NCBI RefSeq assembly: GCF_026229185.1
Contig: NZ_JAGGJA010000019.1
Coordinates: 1-61,542, forward strand
DNA from: Fodinibius salsisoli
GTDB taxonomy: Bacteria > Bacteroidota > Rhodothermia > Balneolales > Balneolaceae
Direction: 5' to 3'
Length of the DNA stretch: 61,542 bases
A program made the translations under genes and the position numbers. Below the pieces are notes generated by a model. The model searched no databases and was not told where the DNA came from. It worked only from the letters and a program-made list of their open reading frames with translations. Numbering within the stretch: the first letter of the stretch is position 1; each line of letters begins with the position of its first letter. This document shows positions 17,702-27,747 of this stretch, piece by piece.

Positions 17702-17758
17702 GGTTTTAATAATATAGTGTTTGGAAAATTCTGTTAAAGGGTGTTTTGAGTGATTATT

Positions 17759-17800
17759 AGGCTGACGGAGTTCACCCTAAAGTTTTTCCGTCAGCCTTTT
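17759..17800. terminator. Hairpin between amt and the porin gene
   Basis: AGGCTGACGGA (17759-17769) pairs perfectly with TCCGTCAGCCT (17787-17797). The T-tract is on the plus-strand side only, so for the minus-strand amt gene it may be a weak terminator, a processing site, or a partial read-through element. Confidence 0.6.
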
Positions 17801-17820
17801 TATAGATAGAGTAGTGGAGA

Positions 17821-19167
17821 TTAAACCTCGCCCGGGATAAATTCGTCCGTTCCTACAAATTCAGGATAAGCTCGATTATCATGCTCGTGCAGGTCAAGGC
17901 CTTTTGCTTCAAGCTGACCATTTACACGGAGTCCAACGGTGCTGCTTATGAAACTAAACAGGGCATAGCTTATAGGGAAGGTCCAGAGGAAAGCAGCGCC
18001 AATTCCAATAAGCTGCACGCCGATGATTGAGGGATCAAAAGCTCCGGTCCCGAACAAGCCATTTGTAGCATCGAAAAGTCCGGCCGCAAGGGTACCCCAT
18101 GCTCCACAGACACCGTGCACTGCAATAGCCCCAACAGGGTCATCAACGAATTTATCAATACCCTCGGTAGCATAGACAACAATGATACCGGCAATAGCGC
18201 CTGCAATTATAGCCATACCCGGTGTAAGGTTTGCACAACCGGCCGTAATGGCTACCAGGCCACCAAGCACTCCGTTAAGAGTCATAGGGGCATCGGGTTT
18301 GCCAAATTGTAACCATGTGAGTACCATCGCTGCGGTAGCTCCAGCACCGGCAGCTAAGAACGTATTCATGGCAATTAAAGCAATGCTTGTATTACCAGTT
18401 GTTGTGGAACCGGCATTAAATCCAAACCATCCAAACCACAGAATAAAGACACCCAAAGCAGCAAGGGGGAGGCTGTGCCCGGGAATATGTCTGGGATTTC
18501 CTTCATCATCATATTTACCTACACGAGGGCCAACGACCAATGCTCCTGCTAATGCCGCCCATCCACCAATGGAGTGTACCACTGTAGAACCGGCAAAATC
18601 AATAAAGCCCAGTCCTTCTAACCAGCCGTCACCGTTAAATAAACTACCCCATGCCCAAGATCCGAAAATAGGATAGATTACGGCAGTGATAGCAATGGAA
18701 AAGATCAGGTAGCCGGTAAATTTGGTCCGTTCTGCAACCGCTCCTGATACAATGGTTGCTGCGGTAGCTGCAAATACAGCCTGGAAGAGGAAGAAAGCCC
18801 ATGTCCAGGTTTGCTCCTGACCTTCAATGCCAGAAAGGAAAAAACCGTCAGTACCAATCCAGCCACCAGCAGTGGTTCCAAACATGAGTCCGAAACCGAC
18901 TACAAAGAAAGCGAGTCCACCTGCACCCACATCAAGGAAATTCTTCATAATGATGTTAACTGCATTTTTAGACCGGGTGAAGCCGGTTTCCAGTAGTGCA
19001 AAGCCAGCCTGCATGAAGAAAACCAGAATGGCCGCAAGCATCGTCCACACATAATTAAGGTTGGTTTGTGTTGCAGCAGCATCCTGAATTGCTGCAGAAT
19101 CAATTGCGAATGCACTTGTCGCTCCCGTTAAGAGAAATGCTAAAGTGATAATGCAATATTTAGTCAT
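17821..19167 (-). CDS. amt: Ammonium transporter
   Basis: The product is 448 residues with a signal-like N-terminus (about 1-22) and about 11 membrane helices. Amt family landmarks are FMQAGFALLETGFTRSKN near 55-72, FAGSTVVHSIGGWAALAGA (first pore His) near 190-208 and AVHGVCGAWGTLAAGLF (second pore His) near 348-364. It moves NH4+/NH3 across the inner membrane. No glnK/PII gene is adjacent, unlike in many bacteria. The upstream 600 bp is gene-free and AT-rich. Confidence 0.93.
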   Translation of the reverse strand: MTKYCIITLAFLLTGATSAFAIDSAAIQDAAATQTNLNYVWTMLAAILVFFMQAGFALLETGFTRSKNAVNIIMKNFLDVGAGGLAFFVVGFGLMFGTTAGGWIGTDGFFLSGIEGQEQTWTWAFFLFQAVFAATAATIVSGAVAERTKFTGYLIFSIAITAVIYPIFGSWAWGSLFNGDGWLEGLGFIDFAGSTVVHSIGGWAALAGALVVGPRVGKYDDEGNPRHIPGHSLPLAALGVFILWFGWFGFNAGSTTTGNTSIALIAMNTFLAAGAGATAAMVLTWLQFGKPDAPMTLNGVLGGLVAITAGCANLTPGMAIIAGAIAGIIVVYATEGIDKFVDDPVGAIAVHGVCGAWGTLAAGLFDATNGLFGTGAFDPSIIGVQLIGIGAAFLWTFPISYALFSFISSTVGLRVNGQLEAKGLDLHEHDNRAYPEFVGTDEFIPGEV

Positions 19168-19768
19168 TTGGGTAACCCCGTTATTAAATTTAGGTTAATA
19201 TTCTAAAGAGCCTTAAAACTTTTACTCTTTGTTGAACAGCACTAATGTATTTTGTGTCGGCTAAACAAACAACTTAAATAATTATATTTATATGTAATTT
19301 GTAGTAAAAAAGTAAGGAAATTATTTAAAAATCATTAAAAACATAGGTGTATATGATTTTTATAAATAAATGTCAAAAAATGATTTATACTTAAATTTTT
19401 AGGTAAATTTCACCTAAATAATTAAGGATTTGTGTATTTAAGGGATTTTTCATCGTAAAAAATAGCTTAAATGGGATAAGGGTGATATTTATTTGATTAA
19501 ATAAATAAGTTTTGGGGAAGCTTTTATTAAATAATGTCTTCTTTTTTAAGTTTTACAGGAATTTCGGAGGGCCTTTATAGAAAAAGGAGAGTGTGTTATT
19601 AGGCTGATAGAGCGATGCTCGTCATCCAACTTTTGGCAATGTATTTTGGGTTAGCTAATTACTGGGAGTAATTCTTGTGCATTAATTAGGCAGGAGAAAA
19701 TTACACTAAGTATTAATGTAAAAAGGTAGGTGATACTTGCCAGTGACTGTCAATTTACCTGGCAATGT
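19168..19768. other. Gene-free AT-rich intergenic region upstream of amt
   Basis: About 600 bp without a supported gene. It is strongly AT-rich, with many A/T runs. I saw no clear sigma-54 (TGGCAC-N5-TTGC) site or CAAAnnTA box for amt, though a nitrogen-controlled promoter would be expected here. Confidence 0.5.
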
Positions 19769-20218
19769 TTAATAACTAATTGAAGGGGATGAATTCGAGC
19801 TTAGAGTAACAGTGTCGGGGCCTGCTACTTTCTGGATGTGGCACACGCCAGGCTTAAATTCAAATTCTTCTTCAAACGACAGATTATCTTTTGAGCCTGT
19901 TACTATTATTTCGCCTCCCTCTTCTTTTAGGTGGTCACGGAACGCATCGTTCATAATCGCAGCGGCACCTTGTTGATTAGTATAGCAGGTTTCGTTTTCA
20001 CAAAGATCATAGTAGCGGTTACTGTTTTTATTTTGCACTGTGATCTTCACTGAGTCGAGAGGGGTTCCGGCCGGATTAAGAACAACAATGGAGCTTGTAA
20101 CAAATACTCCTGTACAATTAACAGGGTCAACAATCGAATTGGTATTATCGGAAGAGAAGCAGCCTTGTAAGGTAAGAGCTAAAGTACTAATCAAAACAAG
20201 TCTTTTAATAACCCTCAT
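19769..20218 (-). CDS. Predicted lipoprotein with carboxypeptidase-regulatory-like repeat
   Basis: The product is 149 residues. The signal peptide ends LALTLQGC, with the lipobox Cys at residue 20, so it is anchored to a membrane. The mature part contains SSIVVLNPAGTPLDSVKITVQNKN, which resembles a CarboxypepD_reg-like beta-sandwich strand, and four further Cys residues (NCTG, LCENETC, GVCH) that could form disulphides. No specific function is recognised. It stands alone, convergent or tandem to nothing obvious. Confidence 0.6.
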   Translation of the reverse strand: MRVIKRLVLISTLALTLQGCFSSDNTNSIVDPVNCTGVFVTSSIVVLNPAGTPLDSVKITVQNKNSNRYYDLCENETCYTNQQGAAAIMNDAFRDHLKEEGGEIIVTGSKDNLSFEEEFEFKPGVCHIQKVAGPDTVTLSSNSSPSISY

Positions 20219-20357
20219 AAATACCGAGCCTTTGTGGGAGTAATTAGTCAGATTAGTCTATATAAATCCTGATATCATGTACAGGTCTCTATATTAGATA
20301 CACATTCAGCAGTAGCGATAACTAATACGAAATTCGGTCAGGTATAAATAAAGTATA

Positions 20358-21671
20358 TTATGAGGCAAGATAAGTTTTAATTGCTTTAGCAATACGTTCC
20401 CAGATCTGCCGTCTCTTTTCGTCATCCGTTTCTAAAAGAGTAATACGGAAGCCATATTTTTCGCTGGCAAAACCCGTAAGAGGTACAACGCAGATGCCGG
20501 TAGAGGCCAGCAGGTAGTATACAAAGCGTTTGTCAAGGGCGATATTCTGGATGTTCTCAGATAGTAAGGAATGAATTTCTGAATTTTCAACCGGCAATTG
20601 CTGGTATTCGTGGAGTGTCCCTTCTTCAAAAAGCACGGTCATATAGAATGCCCCCTGAGGTTTAACCACCTGGATCCCTTCCACCGCCGAGAAAATTTGC
20701 TCAGCTTCTGCTGCTCGTTTTGCAAAAAGCTGCTTTCGGCTTTCGAGATGCTGCTCATAGCGTGGATCTCCCATCACCAGTGGAATGGACAGCTGTGGCA
20801 GGTTGGTAGAGCTGACCTCCAGCATTTTAGCGTTAATGAGAGTTTCGATATACGTTTTAAAAGCAGGATACTTATCCTGATTGAACACTTCCATCCATCC
20901 ACAGCGTCCACCGGGCCAGGGATACTCTTTAGAGATGCCCCGAAGTGCAATGCCGGGCACATCCCCAATAACTTCACTCAAGGAAGCAGTGTCGGATCCA
21001 TTATATATAATGTTGGCATAAATTTCGTCGCAGATAATAAACAGGCGATGTTTCCGGGCAATACTTACCATCTCTTCCAGAATGGCTCTTGGGTAGACGG
21101 CTCCTGTAGGATTATCAGGGTTGATCAGCAGTAGTCCCGCTATAGAGTCGTTATACTTTACCTTCTTGCGGAGATCTTCGATATCAGGCATCCAGTTGTT
21201 ATCCGGATCCAGGTTATATGTTAAATGCTTATATCCTGAGTGAGCCGCCTCAGCGGATGAATGGGTAGAATAGGCGGGAGAGGGACCGATGACCCGTGCT
21301 TCCTTTTTTAGGTATCCGAATACTTTGCCGACGGCATCGCCAAGACCATTAAAAAAGATAATCTCATCTGCTGTTATCTGGCAGCCCCCGCGTTTATTAA
21401 CCAGCTCTGCCAGAAATTCCCGCGTCTGCAGGTTTCCCTGCGTGCTGCTGTAACTGTAGGAGCTGTCATCTTCCACCAGTTGGATGATGATTTCCTTAAT
21501 CCAGTCGGCAATTTTTTCTCCCTTTTCTATAGGATCACCAATGTTTTCCCAAACAATAGGGAGCCCCAGCTCTTTAAATTGGTGGGCCAGGTTAACAATC
21601 TCACGAATTTCATAAGTGAGTTGGCCGGAGCCATCATGTAAAATTTTTCGTCGTAATTTCCCGTCTTTCAT
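20358..21671 (-). CDS. PLP-dependent aminotransferase, class I/II
   Basis: The product is 437 residues from ATG 21671; a GTG at 21686 is in frame. Class I landmarks are YSSTQGNLQTREFLAE near 78, NPDNPTGAVYPR near 195, CDEIYANIIYNG near 228 and the Schiff-base Lys in GISKEYPWPGGRCGW near 257. It transfers amino groups between an amino acid and a 2-oxo acid. The sequence is close to AlaA/alanine- or aspartate-type enzymes, but the substrate is not determined. Transcribed divergently from asnS. Confidence 0.88.
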   Translation of the reverse strand: MKDGKLRRKILHDGSGQLTYEIREIVNLAHQFKELGLPIVWENIGDPIEKGEKIADWIKEIIIQLVEDDSSYSYSSTQGNLQTREFLAELVNKRGGCQITADEIIFFNGLGDAVGKVFGYLKKEARVIGPSPAYSTHSSAEAAHSGYKHLTYNLDPDNNWMPDIEDLRKKVKYNDSIAGLLLINPDNPTGAVYPRAILEEMVSIARKHRLFIICDEIYANIIYNGSDTASLSEVIGDVPGIALRGISKEYPWPGGRCGWMEVFNQDKYPAFKTYIETLINAKMLEVSSTNLPQLSIPLVMGDPRYEQHLESRKQLFAKRAAEAEQIFSAVEGIQVVKPQGAFYMTVLFEEGTLHEYQQLPVENSEIHSLLSENIQNIALDKRFVYYLLASTGICVVPLTGFASEKYGFRITLLETDDEKRRQIWERIAKAIKTYLAS

Positions 21672-21947
21672 ACCGCTTTGTAACACTTGCTATTTACTAT
21701 TTTCAGATAGTCCCAAGATTACCAACTATGAATGGCAATTGAAAGAAATAAACCGCTGTTTTTGGGATAAAATAATCAACGCCAGTGATCAAATATCTCT
21801 TTCGGATAACGGTCCAAATATCCCCGGCAATTTCTTTGATTGTATTTGCAATAACTGCTATCCTTGGGTACACTTTTTCTTTATATACCTAATCCGGATT
21901 TCGGGTTTGGAAGACAACCGATCAAAACAATAAAAAAGACGCTTTAA

Positions 21948-23444
21948 ATGGTTTATATCAGGAATCTTGCAGATCATGAAGATCAAGAAGTAACCCTAAA
22001 AGGCTGGATCTATAATTTTCGAAGCAGTAAAAACCTTTATTTCCTGGAACTTCGTGATGGTTCAGGCCTGTGTCAGTGTGTAGTTGCCAAAGACGGCGTG
22101 TCTGAGGAGAGCTGGGAAGCAGCGGAATCGTTACGTCAGGAAAGTTCTGTGGTTATAACGGGTACAGTGGTAGAAGATGAGCGCAGTGTTGGCGGGTATG
22201 AGTTGCAGGTAAGTAAGTTGGAAGTGCTGCAGGTAGCTGAGGATTATCCTATTACACCCAAAGAGCACGGGGTCGATTTCCTGATGGAAAATCGTCATCT
22301 CTGGTTACGTAGCCAGCGCCAATGGGCGGCCATGCGCGTTCGTAATGCTATCATTTATGCCATTCATACTTTTTACCAGGAGCGTGGATTTGTACAGATG
22401 GATGCTCCTATCTTTACAGGCAATGCCGCAGAGGGAACAACCAATCTTTTTGAAACGGAATATTTTGATGATCAGGCTTATTTGACGCAATCAGGTCAGT
22501 TATACGGCGAGGCAATGGCCATGGCCCATGGACTTATTTACACCTTTGGACCGACCTTTCGGGCCGAGAAAAGCAAAACACGCCGGCATTTAACGGAATT
22601 CTGGATGATTGAGCCGGAGATGGCCTTTTATGATTTGGTGATGAACATGAATTTGGCCGAAAATTTTATCAAGTTCGTGATTAAGAGCGTGCTGGATCGC
22701 TGCGAAAAAGAACTGGAGATCCTGGAGCGAGATACCACAAAGCTCGAAAAAACAGTTTCAGAAGAGTTCCCACGCATTTCATATACCGAAGCCGTCGAAA
22801 CGTTGCGCAGTGATGAGATGGCAGCGATGCTTGATCAGATGGTGGACGATCGAAAGCAGGAAAAGAAAGAACTTCGGGAGGAGCGAGAAGAGATCAAGAA
22901 GGAACGCGGGCAAGCCAAGAAATGGCGGAAAGCCCAGATTGATCAGCGGATCAAAGATATTGGAGCGCGCATCGATCAGATTGAGGAAGATCTCCGAAAT
23001 ATCCCCGATTGGAGAGAGTCAGCCCTCAATTTTGAATGGGGCGAAGACTTTGGTGGAAGCGACGAAACCCTGCTCACCATGCAGTACGATACGCCCATCC
23101 TGGTCCATCGTTTCCCGGCCGAGATCAAAGCTTTTTATATGAAACGGGATCCCGAGGATGAAAAGCTGGCGCTGGCCGTAGATATGTTGGCCCCCGAGGG
23201 CTATGGCGAAATTATCGGGGGAAGCGAGCGGGAGGCAGATCTTGAAACGCTCAAAGAACGATTACATGAGCATGATCTTCCGGAAGATGTTTTCCAGTGG
23301 TACTTGGATCTGCGACAGTACGGATCGGTGCCTCACTCCGGTTTTGGACTGGGTTTGGAGCGTACTGTTGCCTGGCTTTGTGGGCTCGATCACGTGCGAG
23401 AGACCATTCCTTTCCCCCGCATGATGGGACGACTTACTCCGTAG
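21948..23444 (+). CDS. asnS: Asparaginyl-tRNA synthetase
   Basis: The product is 498 residues. An OB-fold anticodon domain (about 1-105, [24 protein letters not shown]) precedes the class II catalytic core: motif 2 [16 protein letters not shown] near 205 and motif 3 [27 protein letters not shown] split near 465-491. Between them sits a charged coiled-coil insert (about 300-350: [20 protein letters not shown]), found in some Bacteroidota-type AsnRS. It charges tRNA-Asn. The ATG follows a 260-nt divergent region shared with the aminotransferase. Confidence 0.93.
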   Translation: MVYIRNLADHEDQEVTLKGWIYNFRSSKNLYFLELRDGSGLCQCVVAKDGVSEESWEAAESLRQESSVVITGTVVEDERSVGGYELQVSKLEVLQVAEDYPITPKEHGVDFLMENRHLWLRSQRQWAAMRVRNAIIYAIHTFYQERGFVQMDAPIFTGNAAEGTTNLFETEYFDDQAYLTQSGQLYGEAMAMAHGLIYTFGPTFRAEKSKTRRHLTEFWMIEPEMAFYDLVMNMNLAENFIKFVIKSVLDRCEKELEILERDTTKLEKTVSEEFPRISYTEAVETLRSDEMAAMLDQMVDDRKQEKKELREEREEIKKERGQAKKWRKAQIDQRIKDIGARIDQIEEDLRNIPDWRESALNFEWGEDFGGSDETLLTMQYDTPILVHRFPAEIKAFYMKRDPEDEKLALAVDMLAPEGYGEIIGGSEREADLETLKERLHEHDLPEDVFQWYLDLRQYGSVPHSGFGLGLERTVAWLCGLDHVRETIPFPRMMGRLTP

Positions 23445-23446
23445 TG

Positions 23447-23512
23447 ATTTGTTAATCGTTATTGGTTATTGGGTTTTTGCCTGATAACCATTAACAAATA
23501 CCTAATAACCAA
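23447..23512 (+). promoter_or_regulatory. Two mutually exclusive inverted repeats before holA
   Basis: ATTTGTTAAT (23447-23456) pairs with ATTAACAAAT (23490-23499), extended by GGTTAT/ATAACC. TTGGTTATTGGG (23462-23473) pairs with CCTAATAACCAA (23501-23512), one mismatch. The two foldings share the GGTTAT arm, so only one can form at a time, and the second ends one base before the holA start codon. It could be a terminator/antiterminator or translation switch, or simply a mobile palindromic repeat. Confidence 0.5.
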
Positions 23513-24568
23513 GTGGCTAAAAATACCAGCATAGAACTCTATTCTCAGCTTCTGAGCGAATTACGTTCGGAGGAGCGGAAGCCCGTATACTTTTTTTATG
23601 GGGAGGAGGAGTTCTTTCTGGATAAGCTACAGCAGGTTGTGGAATCACTGGTCCCTGAGGATCAGAAAGATTTTAACTATGATCTGCTTTATGGGAGAGA
23701 TATCTCGCCCGAGAAGTTGCTTTCCATTATTCGCAGCTATCCGATGATGGCGGAACAGCGGGTGGTGATTTTGCGCGACTTTAAGAAGTTGAATGAGTAT
23801 GCCGATGGCTACGGTGGCAAGGTTAACGATCTGCTCCCATACCTGGATAATCCCAACCCGACCACACTATTTGTTTGTATAGACACCAAGAAACCTTCGG
23901 GGCGATCCAAGATAGGCAAGGCATTCAAAAAGAGCAGCCATGTTGGTTTCCATGAATTTGAGGAAGTCCCGGATTATCGACTGCCCGATTGGATTATCAG
24001 TTGGGCGAAAAAGCATCATAATAAGACTATTCAGCCGCCGGCGGCCCAAATGCTGGCCCAATTTGTAGGTAATAGTCTACAGCTACTGTCTACTGAAATA
24101 GATAAAGTGTGTACTTTTGTAGACACTTCTGATACCATCAAAGAGAGCGATATAAAAAAAATAATCGGCCTTTATCGTGAATATTCGGTGTTTGAGCTAA
24201 AAGATGCCCTTTTTGAGCGAAACCTGGATAAGGCCCTGTTTATTGCGGAACAGATGTTGCAACACTCTAAAGCGAACACGGGAGAAATTATTCGTTCCGT
24301 GGGGTTCTTTTACAATGTGTTTTCAAATATCTGGCAAATCCAGCGTCTATCCGCACAGGGTAATTCGAAAAAACAAGTTCAGAATACACTGGGTATCAGT
24401 AATAGCTGGTACTTTAACAAACTGTGGAAAGACGCTTCGAGGTTTAAGCTCTCGGAGATGCCACGAATCTTTGAAACACTGTTGGATGCCGATCGCGCAG
24501 CGAAAGGCTTTTCCAAAATGAACCCCTCCACGATACTTCTCTTGATGATCAAAAGAATCATCAACTGA
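23513..24568 (+). CDS. holA: DNA polymerase III subunit delta
   Basis: The product is 351 residues from GTG 23513. The N-terminal domain begins KPVYFFYGEEEFFLDKL near 22-38, typical of HolA, with VVILRDFKKLNEY, then TLFVCIDTKKPSGRSKIGKAFKK. The middle has QLLSTEIDKVCTFVDTSDTIKESDI and the C-terminal helical collar domain follows. It opens the beta clamp as part of the clamp loader. It has no Walker A, as expected for delta. Start codon lies directly after a palindrome arm. Confidence 0.88.
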   Translation: MAKNTSIELYSQLLSELRSEERKPVYFFYGEEEFFLDKLQQVVESLVPEDQKDFNYDLLYGRDISPEKLLSIIRSYPMMAEQRVVILRDFKKLNEYADGYGGKVNDLLPYLDNPNPTTLFVCIDTKKPSGRSKIGKAFKKSSHVGFHEFEEVPDYRLPDWIISWAKKHHNKTIQPPAAQMLAQFVGNSLQLLSTEIDKVCTFVDTSDTIKESDIKKIIGLYREYSVFELKDALFERNLDKALFIAEQMLQHSKANTGEIIRSVGFFYNVFSNIWQIQRLSAQGNSKKQVQNTLGISNSWYFNKLWKDASRFKLSEMPRIFETLLDADRAAKGFSKMNPSTILLLMIKRIIN

Positions 24569-24630
24569 TTTATTCAGTCGTTGTTAGTGAGTTTTAATAA
24601 TCATTTGCAACAAATTAATTGGGGTCTTAT

Positions 24631-25245
24631 ATGGAAGCTTTATCCAGAGCTAAACTTCAGCAGTTATCTGATGAAGATTTAATGGAGCATTTTCAATCTG
24701 GTTACGAGCAAGCTTTTAATCTTTTAGTGGAGCGATATACCGATCGCCTGCACAATTTTCTTTATCGTTATACCCATAATCACAAGGACTGCGAAGATTT
24801 AGTCCAGGAAACTTTTTTTAGAGTCTTCCGCAGCCGTCATTCGTATGAACGCATCGCAAAATTTTCTACCTGGATGTATACTATCGCCATTAACCTGGCG
24901 AAAAGCTTATATAAAAAGAAGAAAAGAATGACTACGGTAACCATTCACAAAGATCCCGATGATTCGGAAGATCGTCCCATGGAATTAGAAGATAGCAATA
25001 TCCTTCCGGATGATTCTCTGCACGAAAAAATGTGCATGGATGAGCTGGAAAAGGCTCTTATGGAACTCAGCGAAGACTTCCGTGAGGTTGTCGTTCTTCG
25101 TGATATCCAACAACTTACCTACGAAGAGATTTCTGAAATAGCTGATCTTCCGATGGGCACGGTGAAGTCTCGTATCAACAGGGGACGGGCACATCTGCAA
25201 GAACTTTTAGAAGATCACGTTTATCCGGGAACAATTTCTGCGTAA
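24631..25245 (+). CDS. ECF-type RNA polymerase sigma factor (RpoE-like)
   Basis: The product is 204 residues from ATG 24631; a TTG at 24619 is in frame. Sigma region 2 covers about 18-88 (FNLLVERYTDRLHNFLYRYTHN, DCEDLVQETFFRVFRSR, KFSTWMYTIAINLAKSLYKKKKR) and region 4 about 135-190 (LSEDFREVVVLRDIQQLTYEEISEI, MGTVKSRINRGRAHLQELL). It directs core polymerase to a dedicated promoter set, often envelope stress. The small gene 20 nt downstream is a plausible anti-sigma or partner. Confidence 0.9.
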   Translation: MEALSRAKLQQLSDEDLMEHFQSGYEQAFNLLVERYTDRLHNFLYRYTHNHKDCEDLVQETFFRVFRSRHSYERIAKFSTWMYTIAINLAKSLYKKKKRMTTVTIHKDPDDSEDRPMELEDSNILPDDSLHEKMCMDELEKALMELSEDFREVVVLRDIQQLTYEEISEIADLPMGTVKSRINRGRAHLQELLEDHVYPGTISA

Positions 25246-25264
25246 GTCCGTAAGAGGGTAATAG

Positions 25265-25558
25265 ATGAACTTGTTAACTCATTTATTACCCTCATATCAT
25301 TTCATTATGGATATTACCGAATTTGATCGTGATGAAGTTCTCTCCGAATTTCTGACTGATTACATAGATGGAAATTTAGATGACGGCGAGCGCCAATCTT
25401 TTGAAGAGTATCTTGCCAATAATGAGAAAGAAGATAACTTTGCCCGTAAAGCAATAATGGGCAAAAAGGCATTATCTCGCTTGGCCCGTCGCTTTACTAA
25501 TAACCCCTCAATAAAGGAAAAGCTATCGTCTTCAATTACAGCTACTGATATTGGTTAA
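25265..25558 (+). CDS. Small acidic protein, possible anti-sigma partner
   Basis: The product is 97 residues from ATG 25265, or 83 from ATG 25307 (MDITEFDRDEV). The shorter form resembles the soluble N-terminus of anti-sigma factors: LSEFLTDYIDGNLDDGERQSFEEYL, the layout of a zinc-finger anti-sigma domain but with no Cys or His ligands. No membrane segment is present. Gene order (20 nt after an ECF sigma gene) is the main argument. Its 3' end overlaps the purC 3' end by 17 nt on the opposite strand. Confidence 0.5.
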   Translation: MNLLTHLLPSYHFIMDITEFDRDEVLSEFLTDYIDGNLDDGERQSFEEYLANNEKEDNFARKAIMGKKALSRLARRFTNNPSIKEKLSSSITATDIG

Positions 25559-26510
25559 ATATTTCTTTGATCTGTTGATCAAAACTGTCGGTATCAACCG
25601 GGGTAGGTTCAAAAGACTGGCCGGTTAGCTGGGCAAAAAGCTCTGCGTATCGATTGTATACCTTGGTACGGAATGCGTCCGGAAGATCGGGCAGGGTCTG
25701 TCCCTTCTTGCCTTGAAATCCGTGCTCCATCAGCCACTCGCGCAGGAATTCTTTGGAGAGTTGCTTTTGTGGTTTTCCTTCCTTTAATCGTTTTTCATAA
25801 CCATCGGCATAAAAGTATCGAGAAGAGTCCGCTGTGTGAGCCTCATCAATTAACGTTACTTCTCCCTGGTGTAACCCAAACTCGTATTTCGTGTCTACTA
25901 AAATAAGGCCCTGTTTTTGAGCCACTTCCTGTCCCCGTTGGAATACTTGAAAGGCTTTAGAACGGATCTCTTCCCACACCTCAGAATCAACAATGCCCCG
26001 TTCGAGAATTTCTTTCTCCGAAATATCTTCATCATGGCCTTCTTCTGCTTTCGTAGCAGGTGTTAGAATCGGTTCATCAAATTTCTGGTTCTCTACCATG
26101 CCATTCGGTAATGCTACGCCACAAAGCGTACGCTCGCCCGATTTATAGACCCGTGCCGCATGACCTGTAAGACAAGCACGGATAACGACCTCAATGGGAA
26201 CGGGATCGCATTTTTTGGCGATGGTTACATTGGGGTGGGGCACATCAATGATATGGGTATCGACAAGATCATCTACCTTCTCGAAGGCAAAGGCAGCAAG
26301 CTGGTTTAGAATCTGTCCTTTATACGGAATTGCTTGCTTCATAATGTGATCAAAGGCAGAAATACGATCACTGGCTACAATACCCAAGGTGTGCTCATTA
26401 AGTGAATATACATCACGGACTTTTCCTCTGTAGGGAGGTTCGGTTCCGGGCACATCGGTTCGTGTTATGCAATTGTTGAGAACTCGGTTATTGATCGGAG
26501 AATTATCCAC
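25542..26510 (-). CDS. purC: Phosphoribosylaminoimidazole-succinocarboxamide synthase
   Basis: The product is 322 residues, the longer PurC class. Landmarks are YRGKVRDVYSL near 27-37, VASDRISAFDHIM near 46-58, VVIRACLTGHAARVYKSGERTLCG around 108 and LILVDTKYEFGLHQGEVTLIDEAHTADSSRY split near 205-235. It joins CAIR and aspartate, using ATP, in purine synthesis. It is convergent with the sigma-factor pair, with a 17-nt overlap at the 3' ends. Confidence 0.93.
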   Translation of the reverse strand: MDNSPINNRVLNNCITRTDVPGTEPPYRGKVRDVYSLNEHTLGIVASDRISAFDHIMKQAIPYKGQILNQLAAFAFEKVDDLVDTHIIDVPHPNVTIAKKCDPVPIEVVIRACLTGHAARVYKSGERTLCGVALPNGMVENQKFDEPILTPATKAEEGHDEDISEKEILERGIVDSEVWEEIRSKAFQVFQRGQEVAQKQGLILVDTKYEFGLHQGEVTLIDEAHTADSSRYFYADGYEKRLKEGKPQKQLSKEFLREWLMEHGFQGKKGQTLPDLPDAFRTKVYNRYAELFAQLTGQSFEPTPVDTDSFDQQIKEIFNQYQ

Positions 26511-26692
26511 AGTAGCAAGAGTTTACTTAAATTAATGATCGATTAGAAAATCGAAAAAAGTTTAGAAGAATAGAAATCTATCTTGCGATTTAAACCGTAA
26601 GATAAATGTTAATTATTAAAAATTTATCACTCGGGAACTAATCCCCTCTTTTATTACATTGATTATATGGATCAGTTAATTAAAAATGATGT

Positions 26693-27670
26693 ATGAATGA
26701 TTTTCTGCGCATACCGTATGCTTTTATTAAGCCACTCTACCAGCGGACCTCATTTCATCGGTCGGTTATTGAAGAGCTTGATGATCAGCAGCTAAAAGAC
26801 GCCTACGCTCAGTGCAGAGCCATTACCCGCAAACATGCGAAAACCTTCTATATGGCTACTCGATTTCTGCCCAATCATAAGCAGCGGGGTATTTTTGCCA
26901 TATATAGTCTCTGTAGGTATGTGGATGATTTAGTGGATGAAGCAGAAGATTTGGTTGAACAACAGCAGCTGAACCATCAGGATATTCGGTTAAAACTTAA
27001 CCGTTGGAAACAGAAGCTGAAGGATACGTATGAAGGAAGATCATTCGATAATCCCATTCTCTTTGCTTTCTCGGATGTATTGCGCAGGTATCATATTCCC
27101 ATTGAAATGCCCTTTGAACTGATGGAGGGCGTCTGTATGGATTTGTACAAAAACCGATATGAGTCATTTGATGAAGTCTATGACTACTCCTTCAAGGTCG
27201 CCTCTATTGTGGGCTTAATGACCAGCCAGGTCTTTGGCTATGAATCCAAAGAGGCGCTTGGCTATGCTATAGATCTGGGGATTGCCATGCAGTTGACCAA
27301 CATTTTACGCGATGTGGGAGAAGATCTGCAAAAAGACAGGATTTATCTTCCACAGGAAGATCTTCGAAAGTTCGGAGTCTCAGAAAGTGATTTGTTTAAC
27401 CATGCACGCACAGAGGCCGTAAAAGAGCTGCTGGCCTTTCAGATAGACCGAGCCCGCCGTTATTATGTGCGCTCCGATAAAGGCATTGGAATGCTTTCTG
27501 CAGATAGCCGTCTGCCCGTGTACCTGGCACGGCACAATTACAGCCGAATATTGGATAAGATAGAGCAGAATAATTACAATGTGTTTGATATACGAGCGTA
27601 TCTCAATACTACAGAGAAACTGTCGATCATACCTCAGGTCTTTTATCGCACAAAGATAGCAACCACCTGA
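26693..27670 (+). CDS. Phytoene/squalene synthase family protein
   Basis: The product is 325 residues. The two Asp-rich Mg2+-diphosphate motifs are YVDDLVDEAED near 80-90 and NILRDVGEDLQKDRIYLP near 201-218, with RKHAKTFYMATRFLP at the substrate entrance (about 45-60). It condenses two prenyl diphosphates head to head. Carotenoid synthesis (phytoene) is most likely, given the pigmented relatives in this group, but squalene synthase activity cannot be excluded. No other crt gene is adjacent. Confidence 0.87.
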   Translation: MNDFLRIPYAFIKPLYQRTSFHRSVIEELDDQQLKDAYAQCRAITRKHAKTFYMATRFLPNHKQRGIFAIYSLCRYVDDLVDEAEDLVEQQQLNHQDIRLKLNRWKQKLKDTYEGRSFDNPILFAFSDVLRRYHIPIEMPFELMEGVCMDLYKNRYESFDEVYDYSFKVASIVGLMTSQVFGYESKEALGYAIDLGIAMQLTNILRDVGEDLQKDRIYLPQEDLRKFGVSESDLFNHARTEAVKELLAFQIDRARRYYVRSDKGIGMLSADSRLPVYLARHNYSRILDKIEQNNYNVFDIRAYLNTTEKLSIIPQVFYRTKIATT

Positions 27671-27747
27671 CAGTTAAATAGATAGGCTCCGATAATTCCA
27701 GGCTTACACTAAAGCAATCTATCTATTATATTCTTATATTAAATAAG

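Noticed and set aside
17759-17800. Terminator for a plus-strand gene between amt and porin
   Set aside because: No plus-strand gene ends here; the hairpin is described with ambiguous strand instead.
19600-19660. Sigma-54 promoter for amt from a TTGGCA-like sequence
   Set aside because: The sequence is on the wrong strand and lacks a correct GC partner at the -12 position.
24631-25558. Zinc-finger anti-sigma factor for the small gene after the ECF sigma
   Set aside because: No HxxxCxxC ligands are present; only position supports an anti-sigma role, so it is called possible.
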